The position numbers were made by a program, and so were the translations under genes. Of a DNA stretch of 64,000 nucleotides, positions 48,165 through 57,636 are shown in pieces. The stretch spans positions 50,151 to 114,150 of the forward strand of contig JBKBIT010000014.1 of the NCBI GenBank assembly GCA_046297455.1, written 5' to 3'. The notes below the pieces were generated by a model. The model was not told the DNA's origin. It searched no databases and was given only the letters and a program-made list of their open reading frames with translations. Source of the stretch: ZYF759 sp046297455 (GTDB taxonomy: Bacteria; Pseudomonadota; Alphaproteobacteria; Rhizobiales; Rhizobiaceae). Position 1 is the stretch's first letter; each line of letters begins with the position of its first letter.

Positions 48165-48404
48165 GCGGCCACTCTGCTATCAAGGCGACGTCTGCACAAG
48201 TGCACCTGGCGAGCTTTGCGTTGTACAATTCGATCATCGCGGCAGGAGCCTGCCCGTGATCCGCGCCGGGCAGAAAGGCGACGCCGCGAGGGGCATCATC
48301 ATCGGCAAGCCCGATCTGGCCACACAGCCGATGGCGACTGTGAAGCCGGGGGGCAAAACCAGCCCCGTCGCCGCGAGCGAAAGACTTCAAATCCCTGGAA
48401 AGAC

Positions 48405-48479
48405 TGGAGCGGGCGATGGGAATCGAACCCACGACATCAAGCTTGGGAAGCTTGCGTTCTACCTCTGAACTACACCCGC
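48405..48479 (-). tRNA. tRNA-Gly (anticodon CCC)
   Basis: The minus strand shows the 7-bp acceptor stem GCGGGTG with CGCCCGC, a T loop with GGTTCGATTCC, and an anticodon stem CAAGC/GCTTG around TTCCCAA. The 3' CCA is encoded (48405-48407). Confidence 0.95.
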
Positions 48480-48546
48480 TTGCAGGTCGATAATCCTTGA
48501 GCGCCCGAGGCGCGTCAAGAAGAGAATGAGCCAGGCGGCGGGTGCC

Positions 48547-49110
48547 TCAATCGATAAGACGCAAGCCGCCTTCATGCATCTCGTATCGTTCGCCGCTGCG
48601 CGGACAGACGAGATCCGCGCCCAGTATCTCGCCAGCCCGCGATACCCAGCCCATGCGCCTTGCCGGCACGCCGGCCATGAGAGCGTGCGGAGGCACCGCC
48701 TTGGTGACCACCGCGCCCGCCGCGATCATGCAGTATTCGCCGAGCTCGTTGCCGCAGATGATGGTCGCATTGGCACCGATGGTCGCGCCGCGGCGCACCA
48801 CGGTCTCGCGAAACTCATCCTTGCGCTCGACCGTGGCGCGCGGATTGAGGACATTGGTGAACACGCAGGACGGACCGCAAAATACGCCGTCCTCGAGCCT
48901 CACCCCCTTGTAGAGCGAGACGTTGTTCTGGACCTTACACTGGTCGCCGACACTCACATCCGGCCCGATCATCACGTTCTGCCCGATTGAGCACTCCCGG
49001 CCGATCCTGCTGCCGGGCAGGATGTGGCTGAAGTGCCAGACCTTGGTGCCTTCGCCAAGCTCGACGCCGTCATCGACATAGGCGCTTTCGTGAACAAATG
49101 TCCTGCTCAT
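48547..49110 (-). CDS. wbpD: WbpD-like UDP-2-acetamido-3-aminoglucuronate N-acetyltransferase
   Basis: 187 residues from the ATG at 49110. Left-handed beta-helix hexapeptide repeats (IGRECSIGQNVMIGPDVSVG and ATIGANATIICGNELGEYC) match WbpD/WlbB. It acetylates the 3-amino group of the sugar in the UDP-ManNAc3NAcA pathway. It overlaps the wbpB gene by 4 bases and is last in the operon. Confidence 0.88.
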   Translation of the reverse strand: MSRTFVHESAYVDDGVELGEGTKVWHFSHILPGSRIGRECSIGQNVMIGPDVSVGDQCKVQNNVSLYKGVRLEDGVFCGPSCVFTNVLNPRATVERKDEFRETVVRRGATIGANATIICGNELGEYCMIAAGAVVTKAVPPHALMAGVPARRMGWVSRAGEILGADLVCPRSGERYEMHEGGLRLID

Positions 49111-50108
49111 GCCGACACCCCCATGCTCCCCTGCCCCGCCGTGCGGTGCTCCTGCAGCATGCGCTCCGCCGCATCGAGCACACGCAGCACCCGCAGGCCC
49201 TCGCGGCCATCGGTGCGCGGCCGCGTGCCATGGGCGACGCAGTCCGCGAAATGGCGGCATTCCTCCTTGAGCGGTTCGGCGCGCTCGACCGCGATGCGCT
49301 CGGCTTCCGCCTTCGAGGGGATGGGGACCGGGCCGGAGCGATCGATCGCGTGGCGGTAGAGGAGCAGCTTGTCTTCCCAGGCGGGCTGGCTGTCCTCGAA
49401 CACCGCCATCGCCTCCTCGCCGATGACGACGAGACGCTGTTCCTTGAAGGGATGCATCCAGGAGGTCAGCACATGGCCGGCGGCGCCACCTGCAAAGCGC
49501 ATCTGCAAGGTGACGATATCGGCCACATGCGCCGACAGCGACGTCGTGCCCTGCGCGGTGACCTGGACGGGTTCCTCGCCGGCCAGGCCGAGGATCATCG
49601 AAATGTCGTGCGGCGCAAACGACCACATGACGTTCTCCTCGGCCCGGAACTTGCCGAGCGAAAGCCGGTTCGAATAGACGTAGCGCAGCTTCCCCAGCGT
49701 GCCTTGCGCGACCATCTCGCGAAGCCGCAGATAGACGGGGTGGTATTGCAGCAGATGGCCGACCATCAGCACCAGCCCGCGCGTTTCGGCAAGCTCGCAG
49801 AGCTGTTCCGCCTCGCCGACATCGAGCGCCAGCGGCTTTTCCACGAAGACATGCTTGCCTGCCTCAAGGGCGGCGCGGGCCTGGGCAAAATGCAGTTCGG
49901 CCGGCGAGGCAAGCGAAACCGCGTCGATGGCCGGATCGCCAAGCACGGCGTCGAGGCTGGCCGCCTTCACGCCGTAGCCCGTGGCCGCGGCCTGGGCCGC
50001 GCCGGCATCGGCGTCGACGATGGCGGCCAGATGGCCGAGCTCGTGCAGGTTGCGGGCGATGTTGCGGCCCCAGTAGCCGTGGCCGACATGAGCGATGGCG
50101 GGCATCAT
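49107..50108 (-). CDS. wbpB: WbpB-like UDP-sugar oxidoreductase (Gfo/Idh/MocA)
   Basis: 333 residues starting MMPAIAHVGHGYWGRN (AAAGGAAGA precedes it; the open frame upstream is not conserved). The NAD fold starts with GHGYWGRN, and EKPLAL is the family motif. In the wbp pathway it oxidises C-3 of UDP-GlcNAcA. It overlaps wbpD by 4 bases. Confidence 0.87.
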   Translation of the reverse strand: MMPAIAHVGHGYWGRNIARNLHELGHLAAIVDADAGAAQAAATGYGVKAASLDAVLGDPAIDAVSLASPAELHFAQARAALEAGKHVFVEKPLALDVGEAEQLCELAETRGLVLMVGHLLQYHPVYLRLREMVAQGTLGKLRYVYSNRLSLGKFRAEENVMWSFAPHDISMILGLAGEEPVQVTAQGTTSLSAHVADIVTLQMRFAGGAAGHVLTSWMHPFKEQRLVVIGEEAMAVFEDSQPAWEDKLLLYRHAIDRSGPVPIPSKAEAERIAVERAEPLKEECRHFADCVAHGTRPRTDGREGLRVLRVLDAAERMLQEHRTAGQGSMGVSA

Positions 50109-50167
50109 TCTTCCTTTGCGTGGCTTTCGCTTCGAGGGTGGCCGTTGGGTATCATTGCGCGGGGCAA

Positions 50168-51247
50168 TCAGCCTTGCGCCAGCGTCGCGGCGATGGTTCT
50201 GGCGGCGTGGCCGTCGCCATAGGGCCTGGCTTCCTGCCCGCGCGTGCCGAGCGCGGCAAGGATGGCGGCGCCGACATCGCCCTTGCCGGGCGAGGCAAGC
50301 CGATTCCACCCCAGCTCCACCAGTTCCACCCACTCGGTCTCGTCGCGCAGCGTCACGCAGGGCACGGCATAGAAGAAGGCCTCCTTCTGGACGCCGCCGG
50401 AATCGGTGGCGACCAAGGCGGCGCGGCTTTCGAGCGCGACCATGTCGAGATAGCCGACGGGATCGATCAGGCGCACCTTTTCGAAGGCAAGGCCCTGTGC
50501 GGCCATGCTGGCGCGGGTGCGCGGGTGCAGCGGCAGCACCACCGGCATGCGGGCGGCGACTTCTTCCAGCCCCGTCACGATCGCCTCGAGCCTGGAGCGG
50601 GAATCGGTGTTTTCGGCGCGGTGAACCGTTGCCAGCACGTAGCCGCCGGGCTCCAGCCCGAGTTCGGCGAGCAGGCCGCCACGCCTCCCCGCAACCTCGG
50701 CGAATTGCAGCGCGGCATCATACATGACGTCGCCGACCTCATGGATGCTCTCGCGGGCGAAGCCCTCGCGCAGAAGATTCTGCGTGGCGGTCGCGGTCGA
50801 GCTGAACAGGATGTCCGACATCTGGTCGGCAACGATGCGGTTCATCTCCTCCGGCATGGCGCGGTTGAAGGACCGCAGGCCGGCTTCGACATGGGCGACC
50901 GGAATATGGAGCTTGGCGGCCACGAGCGCGCCGGCCAAGGTCGAGTTGGTGTCGCCATAGACCATCACCCTGTCGGGCGCGATCTCCTGCAACAGCGGCT
51001 CCAGCGCCTGCATCATGGCACCCGTCATGGCGCCATGGCCGCCGCCGTGAATGCCGAGGTGATGGTCGGGCGGAGCGATCTCCAGTTCCTCGAAGAAGAT
51101 CTCAGACATGCCCGCATCGTGATGCTGGCCGGTGTGGATCAGCACCTCGCGAATGGTGCCGGTCTGCGACAGCGCCCGGCTCACCGGCGCGACCTTGATG
51201 AATTGCGGTCGCGCGCCGACGATGGTTGCGATTGTCTTCACGTGCAT
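50168..51247 (-). CDS. wbpI: UDP-N-acetylglucosamine 2-epimerase (WecB/WbpI type)
   Basis: 359 residues. Motifs: GARPQFIK, TGQHHDAGMS, VYGDTNS, HVEAGLRS, TVHRAEN, LHPRT and TDSGGVQKEA. It should invert C-2 of the acetamido sugar nucleotide. The substrate is set by neighbours: UDP-GlcNAc3NAcA if the wbp pathway holds. It lies between wbpA and wbpB. Confidence 0.9.
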   Translation of the reverse strand: MHVKTIATIVGARPQFIKVAPVSRALSQTGTIREVLIHTGQHHDAGMSEIFFEELEIAPPDHHLGIHGGGHGAMTGAMMQALEPLLQEIAPDRVMVYGDTNSTLAGALVAAKLHIPVAHVEAGLRSFNRAMPEEMNRIVADQMSDILFSSTATATQNLLREGFARESIHEVGDVMYDAALQFAEVAGRRGGLLAELGLEPGGYVLATVHRAENTDSRSRLEAIVTGLEEVAARMPVVLPLHPRTRASMAAQGLAFEKVRLIDPVGYLDMVALESRAALVATDSGGVQKEAFFYAVPCVTLRDETEWVELVELGWNRLASPGKGDVGAAILAALGTRGQEARPYGDGHAARTIAATLAQG

Positions 51248-51280
51248 TCCTTCCGGTCGTGTCTCGAGCGCAGGTCGCCC

Positions 51281-52579
51281 TCAGGCCTTCACCACATTGG
51301 CCGCCGGCTGCCGGTACTTGCCGCGGGTGTCGATCAGAAGCTTCGAGTGCTTCAGGATCAGCTCGTAGTCGAAATCGGAGTGATCGGTGAGCAGGACCAC
51401 GCAGTCGTAGGAGGCGATCGACTGGGGCGTGAGCTCGACCGACGACAGGTCGAAATGATGTTCGCGCATGCGCGGGAAGACCGGCACGTTGGGGTCGGAA
51501 TAGTCCACGATGGCGCCGCGGTCGCGCAGGATCTCCATGACGAAGACCGACGGCGATTCGCGCATGTCGTCGACGTCGCGCTTATAGGCAATGCCAAGCG
51601 CCAGGACGCGGCTGCCCTTGAGCGATTTCTCGCGCTCGTTGAGCGCGTCGGCGATCTTGCTGGCAACCCATTCGGGCATGTCCCGGTTGATCTCGCCGGC
51701 CAGCTCGATGAAATGTGTGGAAAGCCCGTATTCCCGCGCCTTCCAGGTGAGATAGAATGGATCGATGGGAATGCAGTGGCCGCCAAGACCGGGTCCGGGA
51801 TAATAGGGGGTGAAGCCGAAAGGCTTGGTGGCGGCGGCGTCGATCACCTCGTAGATGTCGATGCCCATGCGGTCGGCGATCAGCTTCATCTCGTTGACGA
51901 GACCAATATTGACCGAGCGGTGGATGTTTTCCAAAAGCTTGGTCAGTTCCGCGACCTGGGTGGAGGACACCGGCACGACCTTGTCGACGGCTGCCGCGTA
52001 AAGCTTCTCACCCATGGCGAGACATTCGGGCGTGGCGCCGCCGACCACTTTCGGGATCGTGCGCGTCTCGAAATTCGGGTTGCCGGGATCCTCGCGTTCC
52101 GGCGAGTAGACCAGGTAGAAATCCTGCCCGATCGTCAGGTCCCGCTTGAGGATGAAGGGCTTGACGACCTCGTCCGTTGTGCCGGGATAGGTGGTGCTTT
52201 CCAACGACAGCAGCTGGCCCGCGCGCAGATGGGGCGTGATCTGCTCCATCGTGCCGACGATGAAGGACAGGTCGGGTTCGCGATGCTTACTGAGCGGCGT
52301 GGGCACGCAGATGATGATCGCGTCCACCTCGCCGATCCGGCCGAATTCGGTGGTTGCCTCGAAACCCGCTTCTGCCATGGCCGCGATGCTGGCGCTGGCG
52401 ATGTGGCGGATCGGGCTACGGCCCTGGTTCAGCGCGGTGACCCGATCGGGGTCGATGTCGAATCCGAGAACACGAAAGCCGGCATCGCTGAAGCGCAGCG
52501 CCAAGGGAATGCCGACATAGCCCAGCCCGACTATGCCGATGACGGCTTCTCGCGCCGACAGCTTTTCGCCTAGCTTCAT
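51281..52579 (-). CDS. wbpA: UDP-GlcNAc 6-dehydrogenase (WbpA type)
   Basis: 432 residues from the ATG at 52579. NAD fold GLGYVGIPL at the N-terminus; ICVPTPL; catalytic Cys in GLGGHCIPIDP. It oxidises C-6 of a UDP-sugar to the uronic acid, the first step of the operon. It is divergent from the wbpM-like gene, 365 bases apart. Confidence 0.92.
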   Translation of the reverse strand: MKLGEKLSAREAVIGIVGLGYVGIPLALRFSDAGFRVLGFDIDPDRVTALNQGRSPIRHIASASIAAMAEAGFEATTEFGRIGEVDAIIICVPTPLSKHREPDLSFIVGTMEQITPHLRAGQLLSLESTTYPGTTDEVVKPFILKRDLTIGQDFYLVYSPEREDPGNPNFETRTIPKVVGGATPECLAMGEKLYAAAVDKVVPVSSTQVAELTKLLENIHRSVNIGLVNEMKLIADRMGIDIYEVIDAAATKPFGFTPYYPGPGLGGHCIPIDPFYLTWKAREYGLSTHFIELAGEINRDMPEWVASKIADALNEREKSLKGSRVLALGIAYKRDVDDMRESPSVFVMEILRDRGAIVDYSDPNVPVFPRMREHHFDLSSVELTPQSIASYDCVVLLTDHSDFDYELILKHSKLLIDTRGKYRQPAANVVKA

Positions 52580-52944
52580 GAGAGGGTCCCGTGTCGAGGA
52601 ATTGTTCTGGCCGTGGGCTTCTACTCGCAACGGACCCGAAACCGCAATAGCCGTCGCCAGCCGCACACGGCAGGAGAAGCCGGACCGGCTTCCTTTGTCT
52701 GCCGCAGGCGGGCTGTTGTCATTGCGCCGTCACGCGGATCCGTTTTCATCGTGAGATGGAACCGGCCTCAGGCCCGGCCGTTCAGAGGGGGCGTCGTTGC
52801 CACGGCCCCGACGTTGTAATATCCTGCATGCCGCATGTCTGGCGGTTTTGCGTGGGCAGCGGCATGCGCATCTTGAAAGGATGGGGGCGATATGCGAGGC
52901 GGGCAGCTATTGCAAGCTACGCCGATTTGTAGTGTGGGACGGCG
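52580..52944. other. Divergent gap wbpA / wbpM-like
   Basis: 365 bases without a supported gene. It should hold the promoters of both divergent genes. No clear -35/-10 pair or operator could be recognised. Short reading frames here lack ribosome binding sites. Confidence 0.5.
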
Positions 52945-54957
52945 ATGACCAAGCATCCTCTCGATCGACTGTCCGGCAACTCGTCCACACAACGCTGGAT
53001 ACGAAACCTTTCCATCTGCTGCCTGGATACCACCATCGCGGCCGGCGCCTTCGCGGCTGCCTCGCTGACGACGCTCGGACTGCCCGGCAGCTACAGCGGC
53101 GGGCCATTGCTGGAGCACATGGCCGGGTTCGCGATCGTCTCGGCGCTGTCCTTCATGGTCTTTGGCACCTATCGCGGCGCATGGCGATACACGTCGTTGC
53201 ACGACGTGGTGACGATGCTGAAGTCGACGGGCGCCGCCGTCGTCTTCTTCACGGTTGCCGTCTTCCTGTTGACGCGCGGGCAGAACATTCCCCGGTCGGT
53301 ACCGGTGCTCACCTTCATCTTCATGATGACGGGTCTTGTCGGCGTGCGGCTGGGCTATCGCATCATGGCGGAGCGGCTGCTGTTCGGCCCGCGTCGCCGC
53401 CGCGCGCGGCAGGACCGGCGACGGGTGATCCTGCTCGGCTTGACCGACAAAGCGGAGGGCTTCATCCGGTCGGTGCGCCGCGATCCCGAATCGGATCTCG
53501 ATATTGTCGGCATCCTCGACGATTCCACCATCAATGCCGGCCGCTCCGTGCAGGGCATCCGCGTGCTGGGAAGGCTGGACGATCTGCATGGGCTTGCGAC
53601 CCGCATGGCCGATCTTGGCCGGCATATCGCCGAAGTGGTGGTCACCGAGAACGCCCCAGGGCGCAAGCGGCTCGCCTACATCGTCGAACAGGCGAATGCC
53701 AGTTCGCTGAGAGTGTCGCGCATTCCGGATCTTTCGGAAATCTCGTCGGTAACGGAAGCGACGCTCGTCAAGCCGAGGCCCGTGGAGATCGGCGACCTGC
53801 TGGAACGTCCGGAAGTGGCCTCGGATACCGGGGAAGTGGCCGCGCTCGTCGCCGGCAAGGTCGTTCTGGCGACCGGCGCGGGCGGTTCTATCGGTTCGGA
53901 GCTTTGCCGGCAGATCGCGGGTTTCGAGCCGAAGCTGCTTGTCATCACCGACGCTTCGGAGTTCCTCCTCTACACGCTCGATACCGAGTTGCGCGACACG
54001 TTCCCGGGGCTGGAGATAATGACCCGGATCGTCGACGTGCGCGACCGGCACCGCGTCTCTTCCGTCTTCGAGGAATTCAAGCCGGAGATCGTCGTCCACG
54101 CGGCCGCCCTGAAGCATGTGCCGATGATGGAGCAGAACCCGCTCGAGGCGCTGAAGACCAATGTCATCGGCACGCGCAACGTTGCCGATGCTGCCCTTGC
54201 CGCCGCCGCGTCGACCTTCATCATGATCTCGACCGACAAGGTGGTGAACCCGACCAATGTCATGGGCGCCTCGAAGCGCGCAGCCGAAAGCTATTGCCAG
54301 GCGCTGGACGTCAACTCCACCACGACGCGGTTCAAGACAGTGCGCTTCGGCAATGTGCTGGGGTCCAACGGCTCCGTGGTTCCGCGCTTCCGCAAGCAGA
54401 TCGAGGCCGGCGGACCGGTGACCGTCACGCATCCCAACATGATGCGCTTCTTCATGACCATACCCGAAGCGGTGCGGCTGGTGCTGCACGCCTGCGCACA
54501 TCGCGAGACGCAGGAGACGGGCCGCGGCAAGATCATGGTGCTGGACATGGGCAAGCCGGTTCGCATCGCCGACCTGGCCGAGCGCATGATCCAGCTGGCC
54601 GGCCTTAGGCCGGGCGTCGACATCGAGATCGTCTATTCGGGATTGCGGCCGGGCGAAAAGCTGGTCGAGGAACTGTTCGATCCGAGCGAAATCCCCAGCG
54701 GGCGCACCGAAGAGGGCTACATGCTGGCTTCGCCGCGGTTTGCCGATCGCAAGCTTCTGGCCGAGTCATTCAAGCGGATCGAGGACTTGGCCCGCGACGA
54801 ACAGGCGGAGCGCGCCATGCAGCTTCTGGCGCACGTGGTGCCGGAGTTCCGCCCGCTATCCGCGAACGGCACCCCGGCGGCGGCCCCTTCGGCTTCGACA
54901 TTCAAGCCGGCGAAAGGCGAGGCCGTCGATGTCGGGAAGCCGACCAACCTCGCCTGA
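52945..54957 (+). CDS. Membrane UDP-sugar 4,6-dehydratase (WbpM/FlaA1 family)
   Basis: 670 residues. Four membrane segments lie in the first 150 residues, followed by a nucleotide-binding domain and a SDR domain with GAGGSIGSE (about residue 312). The catalytic region reads STDKVVNPTNVMGASKR: Met replaces the usual Tyr, as is normal for large WbpM-type enzymes. It likely makes a 4-keto-6-deoxy sugar nucleotide for surface polysaccharide. Neighbours support that role. Confidence 0.9.
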   Translation: MTKHPLDRLSGNSSTQRWIRNLSICCLDTTIAAGAFAAASLTTLGLPGSYSGGPLLEHMAGFAIVSALSFMVFGTYRGAWRYTSLHDVVTMLKSTGAAVVFFTVAVFLLTRGQNIPRSVPVLTFIFMMTGLVGVRLGYRIMAERLLFGPRRRRARQDRRRVILLGLTDKAEGFIRSVRRDPESDLDIVGILDDSTINAGRSVQGIRVLGRLDDLHGLATRMADLGRHIAEVVVTENAPGRKRLAYIVEQANASSLRVSRIPDLSEISSVTEATLVKPRPVEIGDLLERPEVASDTGEVAALVAGKVVLATGAGGSIGSELCRQIAGFEPKLLVITDASEFLLYTLDTELRDTFPGLEIMTRIVDVRDRHRVSSVFEEFKPEIVVHAAALKHVPMMEQNPLEALKTNVIGTRNVADAALAAAASTFIMISTDKVVNPTNVMGASKRAAESYCQALDVNSTTTRFKTVRFGNVLGSNGSVVPRFRKQIEAGGPVTVTHPNMMRFFMTIPEAVRLVLHACAHRETQETGRGKIMVLDMGKPVRIADLAERMIQLAGLRPGVDIEIVYSGLRPGEKLVEELFDPSEIPSGRTEEGYMLASPRFADRKLLAESFKRIEDLARDEQAERAMQLLAHVVPEFRPLSANGTPAAAPSASTFKPAKGEAVDVGKPTNLA

Positions 54958-54979
54958 CCCGGGTAGCGACGGCCGTTGA

Positions 54980-56488
54980 TCAGGTTTCCAAGGCGGCGAC
55001 CCTGGATTCCAGCGCCGCGTTCAAGGCGCCCAACTCCTGTATCGCACGGATGAGTATCGGCACGAACTGGTCGTAGCGCAGGCCCTGCTCGCTGTCGGGG
55101 TCACCGCTGTCGGCCAGCGTCCAGCCGCCGAAATCGTCGATGCCGAAGGCGTCGAGCGTCTGCTTCACCTGTTGGGCGACAAGGCCGTAATGGACGCGTT
55201 GCCCGGCACGCGGCACCGGGATGTCGATCAGCACCCTTGCTGGTGTTCCGTCAGCGCCAGGCTTGCCGGCCGGATCGTCGCTCCATTCCTGCAGGATGTC
55301 GTGTCCGCCCACCTTCCAACTGTAGGCCACCGGTGAAAGCGCCTTGCAGAAATCCAGTCCGAGCGGCACGATTCCCTCGATTTCCTTCAGCCGTGCGTCG
55401 GACGTGTTGATGGTGCCTGTGGCGGCCCACACGACCGACCAGCGGAAGCCGGATGCGCCAAGCGAATAGGCATTGTCCACGGAAGGTCGAAACGGTCGCG
55501 ACGACATGACCGCACCATCCGATATGGTGAAGGCCACCGTGCCGGTGTTGTTCGTGGTCGGATTGTAGGCGGAGGCATAGAATGTATGCGCGGTCGCATC
55601 CGGCACGCCCCAGCCGCCGCCGCCATAATAGATCTGGTGTACGCCCGCCGTGGCCCACGGACCCAGAACCATGAACGGGTTGTTGGCATTGGCATAGGGT
55701 GCCCCAACCAGCACCGCGCCGCCCTTTGCGGTGTTGTCGGCACTTGTCTGCGTCACGCAGATGCCGAACCAGCTGTTGCCGGTTCCGGTCAGGGCGCGAC
55801 CCTGGATGTTGAGTGTCGCGTAGTTCATGAACGGATCGCCGCCGAGCTTCAGCTTGCCGTCGGCGCTGCCGGCCTTGAGGCTGGTCATGAAGCTCGTGCC
55901 ATCCGGGGAGGTCTTGAGCTCGAAATCGCTGTTGCCGAGCAGGCCGAAAAGCGCGCGTGTCGACCAATCGTTCTGGAAGACGAAGCCCGCATCCTTGCCG
56001 GGAGCGCTCTTGTTGAGGGTGACCTGCATGTCGCCCGTGCCCGGCGTGACATCGTCGTGGCTGAAGACGACGGCATTGGATTTAACGGCCAGCCGGTTGT
56101 GCCCGTCGGCGGCGGTGCCAATGCCGACATAGGCAAATTCGGCCTCGCTTTCGGCAAGGGATCGCCATTCGCTGCCGGTCCAGACGACAAAACGTTCCTC
56201 GTCGGCAATCCAGGCGCGCCAGCCCGGCTTCGGCTGGAACCGGGTCCAAGCCCCGTCGATGAAGGCGGCGATGCTGCCTTCCCAGCCCGCCCATGCGCCC
56301 CCAGGGGCGGGACCGACCAGATAGCGAACACCATCAACCGGTTCCGCGGGTGGCGCAGACAGCGCGGCCGACTGCAGGGTGAGCTGCAACAGGGCGTCCA
56401 CCATCTGCAAAGCTTCGTTGTGAGTGACGTGCTTCTGTGCCTGCGAAGGCATGATGTAGGGTAGTTCGAGGTTGTGTGTGGCGTTCAT
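54980..56488 (-). CDS. DUF2793 and peptidase S74 fibre-like protein
   Basis: 502 residues. Residues about 5-110 match DUF2793 (LELPYIMPSQAQKHVTHNEA, then WEGSIAAFIDGAW). The middle is beta-rich. The C-terminal 130 residues are an S74 intramolecular chaperone (TSDARLKE with the Ser-Lys pair, HYGLVAQQV), as in phage tail fibres, followed by a coiled-coil tail. No other phage gene is nearby. Confidence 0.85.
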   Translation of the reverse strand: MNATHNLELPYIMPSQAQKHVTHNEALQMVDALLQLTLQSAALSAPPAEPVDGVRYLVGPAPGGAWAGWEGSIAAFIDGAWTRFQPKPGWRAWIADEERFVVWTGSEWRSLAESEAEFAYVGIGTAADGHNRLAVKSNAVVFSHDDVTPGTGDMQVTLNKSAPGKDAGFVFQNDWSTRALFGLLGNSDFELKTSPDGTSFMTSLKAGSADGKLKLGGDPFMNYATLNIQGRALTGTGNSWFGICVTQTSADNTAKGGAVLVGAPYANANNPFMVLGPWATAGVHQIYYGGGGWGVPDATAHTFYASAYNPTTNNTGTVAFTISDGAVMSSRPFRPSVDNAYSLGASGFRWSVVWAATGTINTSDARLKEIEGIVPLGLDFCKALSPVAYSWKVGGHDILQEWSDDPAGKPGADGTPARVLIDIPVPRAGQRVHYGLVAQQVKQTLDAFGIDDFGGWTLADSGDPDSEQGLRYDQFVPILIRAIQELGALNAALESRVAALET

Positions 56489-56603
56489 TCGTCCAGGCCC
56501 TTCGTTCGTTGAGGCCGACGAGTATGTGGCCGGTCAACAAGGGCGTGGACAAATTGCCGACCGCCAGCAGCGCTGCGGCCAGTCGCGAACCAGCAACCGG
56601 GGG

Positions 56604-57170
56604 TCAACGAAGTGGGACAGTCGGCTCGTCAGGTTCAACCGGGCCGGCGAAGGGCGGCTGGCGCATCACCATGGCGGACAATATGCCTCCCACGCCGTCG
56701 GAGGACGCGGTCATCTCGATCGCAAGCTGGCAGACGGGATCCGCCTCGATGCGCCGCTTGAGGCCGCTGATGGCGTTGACCTCGATGAGATATTCCACCA
56801 GCCGCGTCCTGGTGCGCGCCGGGTGGACCTTGAAATCCGCATAGAGCCGATGGAAATCCAGGCTGGCGCGGTCCGGTTCCAGAGGCGCGAGGAACGGGCG
56901 CAGCCTTTCGAGACAGGAATGGGCAAAAACACGCTCGCGGTACCGCTCAACCAGCCCATGAACGCTGGCAATCTCTTCCGCGCAGCATGCAAGCATGTAG
57001 GCTGGACGGCTGCACGGGCCGTTTTCCAACCGGCTGAAATCGTCCGGACTGCCGCCCGCATGGACGATCGCGGTTGCAATCGATTGCACCGTTGCGGAAA
57101 AGCCGGTTCGTGCCCGCGCCGTCAATTCACGGACGAACAGTTCGACATCCGGAAGCGTTGCCTGCCCCAC
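56604..57170 (-). CDS. Hypothetical protein
   Basis: 188 residues from a GTG at 57170. No strong ribosome binding site is visible. The sequence is soluble, mostly helical and slightly acidic, with a few cysteines (CSRP, CCAEE). No family recognised. The order next to the fibre protein on the same strand may be chance. Confidence 0.5.
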   Translation of the reverse strand: MGQATLPDVELFVRELTARARTGFSATVQSIATAIVHAGGSPDDFSRLENGPCSRPAYMLACCAEEIASVHGLVERYRERVFAHSCLERLRPFLAPLEPDRASLDFHRLYADFKVHPARTRTRLVEYLIEVNAISGLKRRIEADPVCQLAIEMTASSDGVGGILSAMVMRQPPFAGPVEPDEPTVPLR

Positions 57171-57636
57171 CCCAAGCGCCTCTCTTGCGATACCGCCCTT
57201 TTCAAAAATACCAGCACCCTGAAGCGTTCACTCCGACCATACTGGGCGCAAGTCGCGAACAATACCAATCACGAAGTAGCGTTCTCGCCGTTTTCACTGC
57301 GCTGAGACGCTATTGTTTGGAATCTAAATCTCTTTTCGACCAATTCCATTATCGATATTGATGAGGCAGGCGCCCAGATGACATGTATTTCGCCGGAACC
57401 GAATGATGCGGGAGCCGCCTTCAGCGTGCGCAGGGTTCCTGTATCGCCCAACTGCCTTGGTTTTGGGCACTCCGGTTTGGCTCGCAACGGGGCACAGGAA
57501 CAGGCTTAGTCGTCTCAGTCTAGCCCTGCCCGCGACAAGAAAAATGTGAACAGAGACGGCTCGATTAGCGATTGCCATGCCATGCCCGGTCGCATAACCT
57601 TTGGTAAACCTTGGATTGATGGGTGGGGGTTGCACC
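57171..57636. other. Gap upstream of the subtilisin gene
   Basis: 466 bases without a supported gene. Parts are more A+T-rich than the surroundings (about 57300-57370) and carry ATCGATATTGAT at 57351-57362, close to ATCGATATCGAT at 61048-61059 ahead of the second protease. Nothing else is recognised. Confidence 0.5.

Noticed and set aside
48405..48479. Attachment site at the tRNA-Gly end
   Set aside because: No integrase is seen and no direct repeat of the tRNA end was noticed within the window.
44265..48500. A 1411-codon open frame on the plus strand over aroE, COG3904, ade and the tRNA
   Set aside because: It crosses several recognised genes and the tRNA; the translation has no family features.
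54980..56488. Remnant prophage around the fibre gene
   Set aside because: No capsid, terminase, portal or integrase gene is nearby, and flanking genes are polysaccharide and protease genes.
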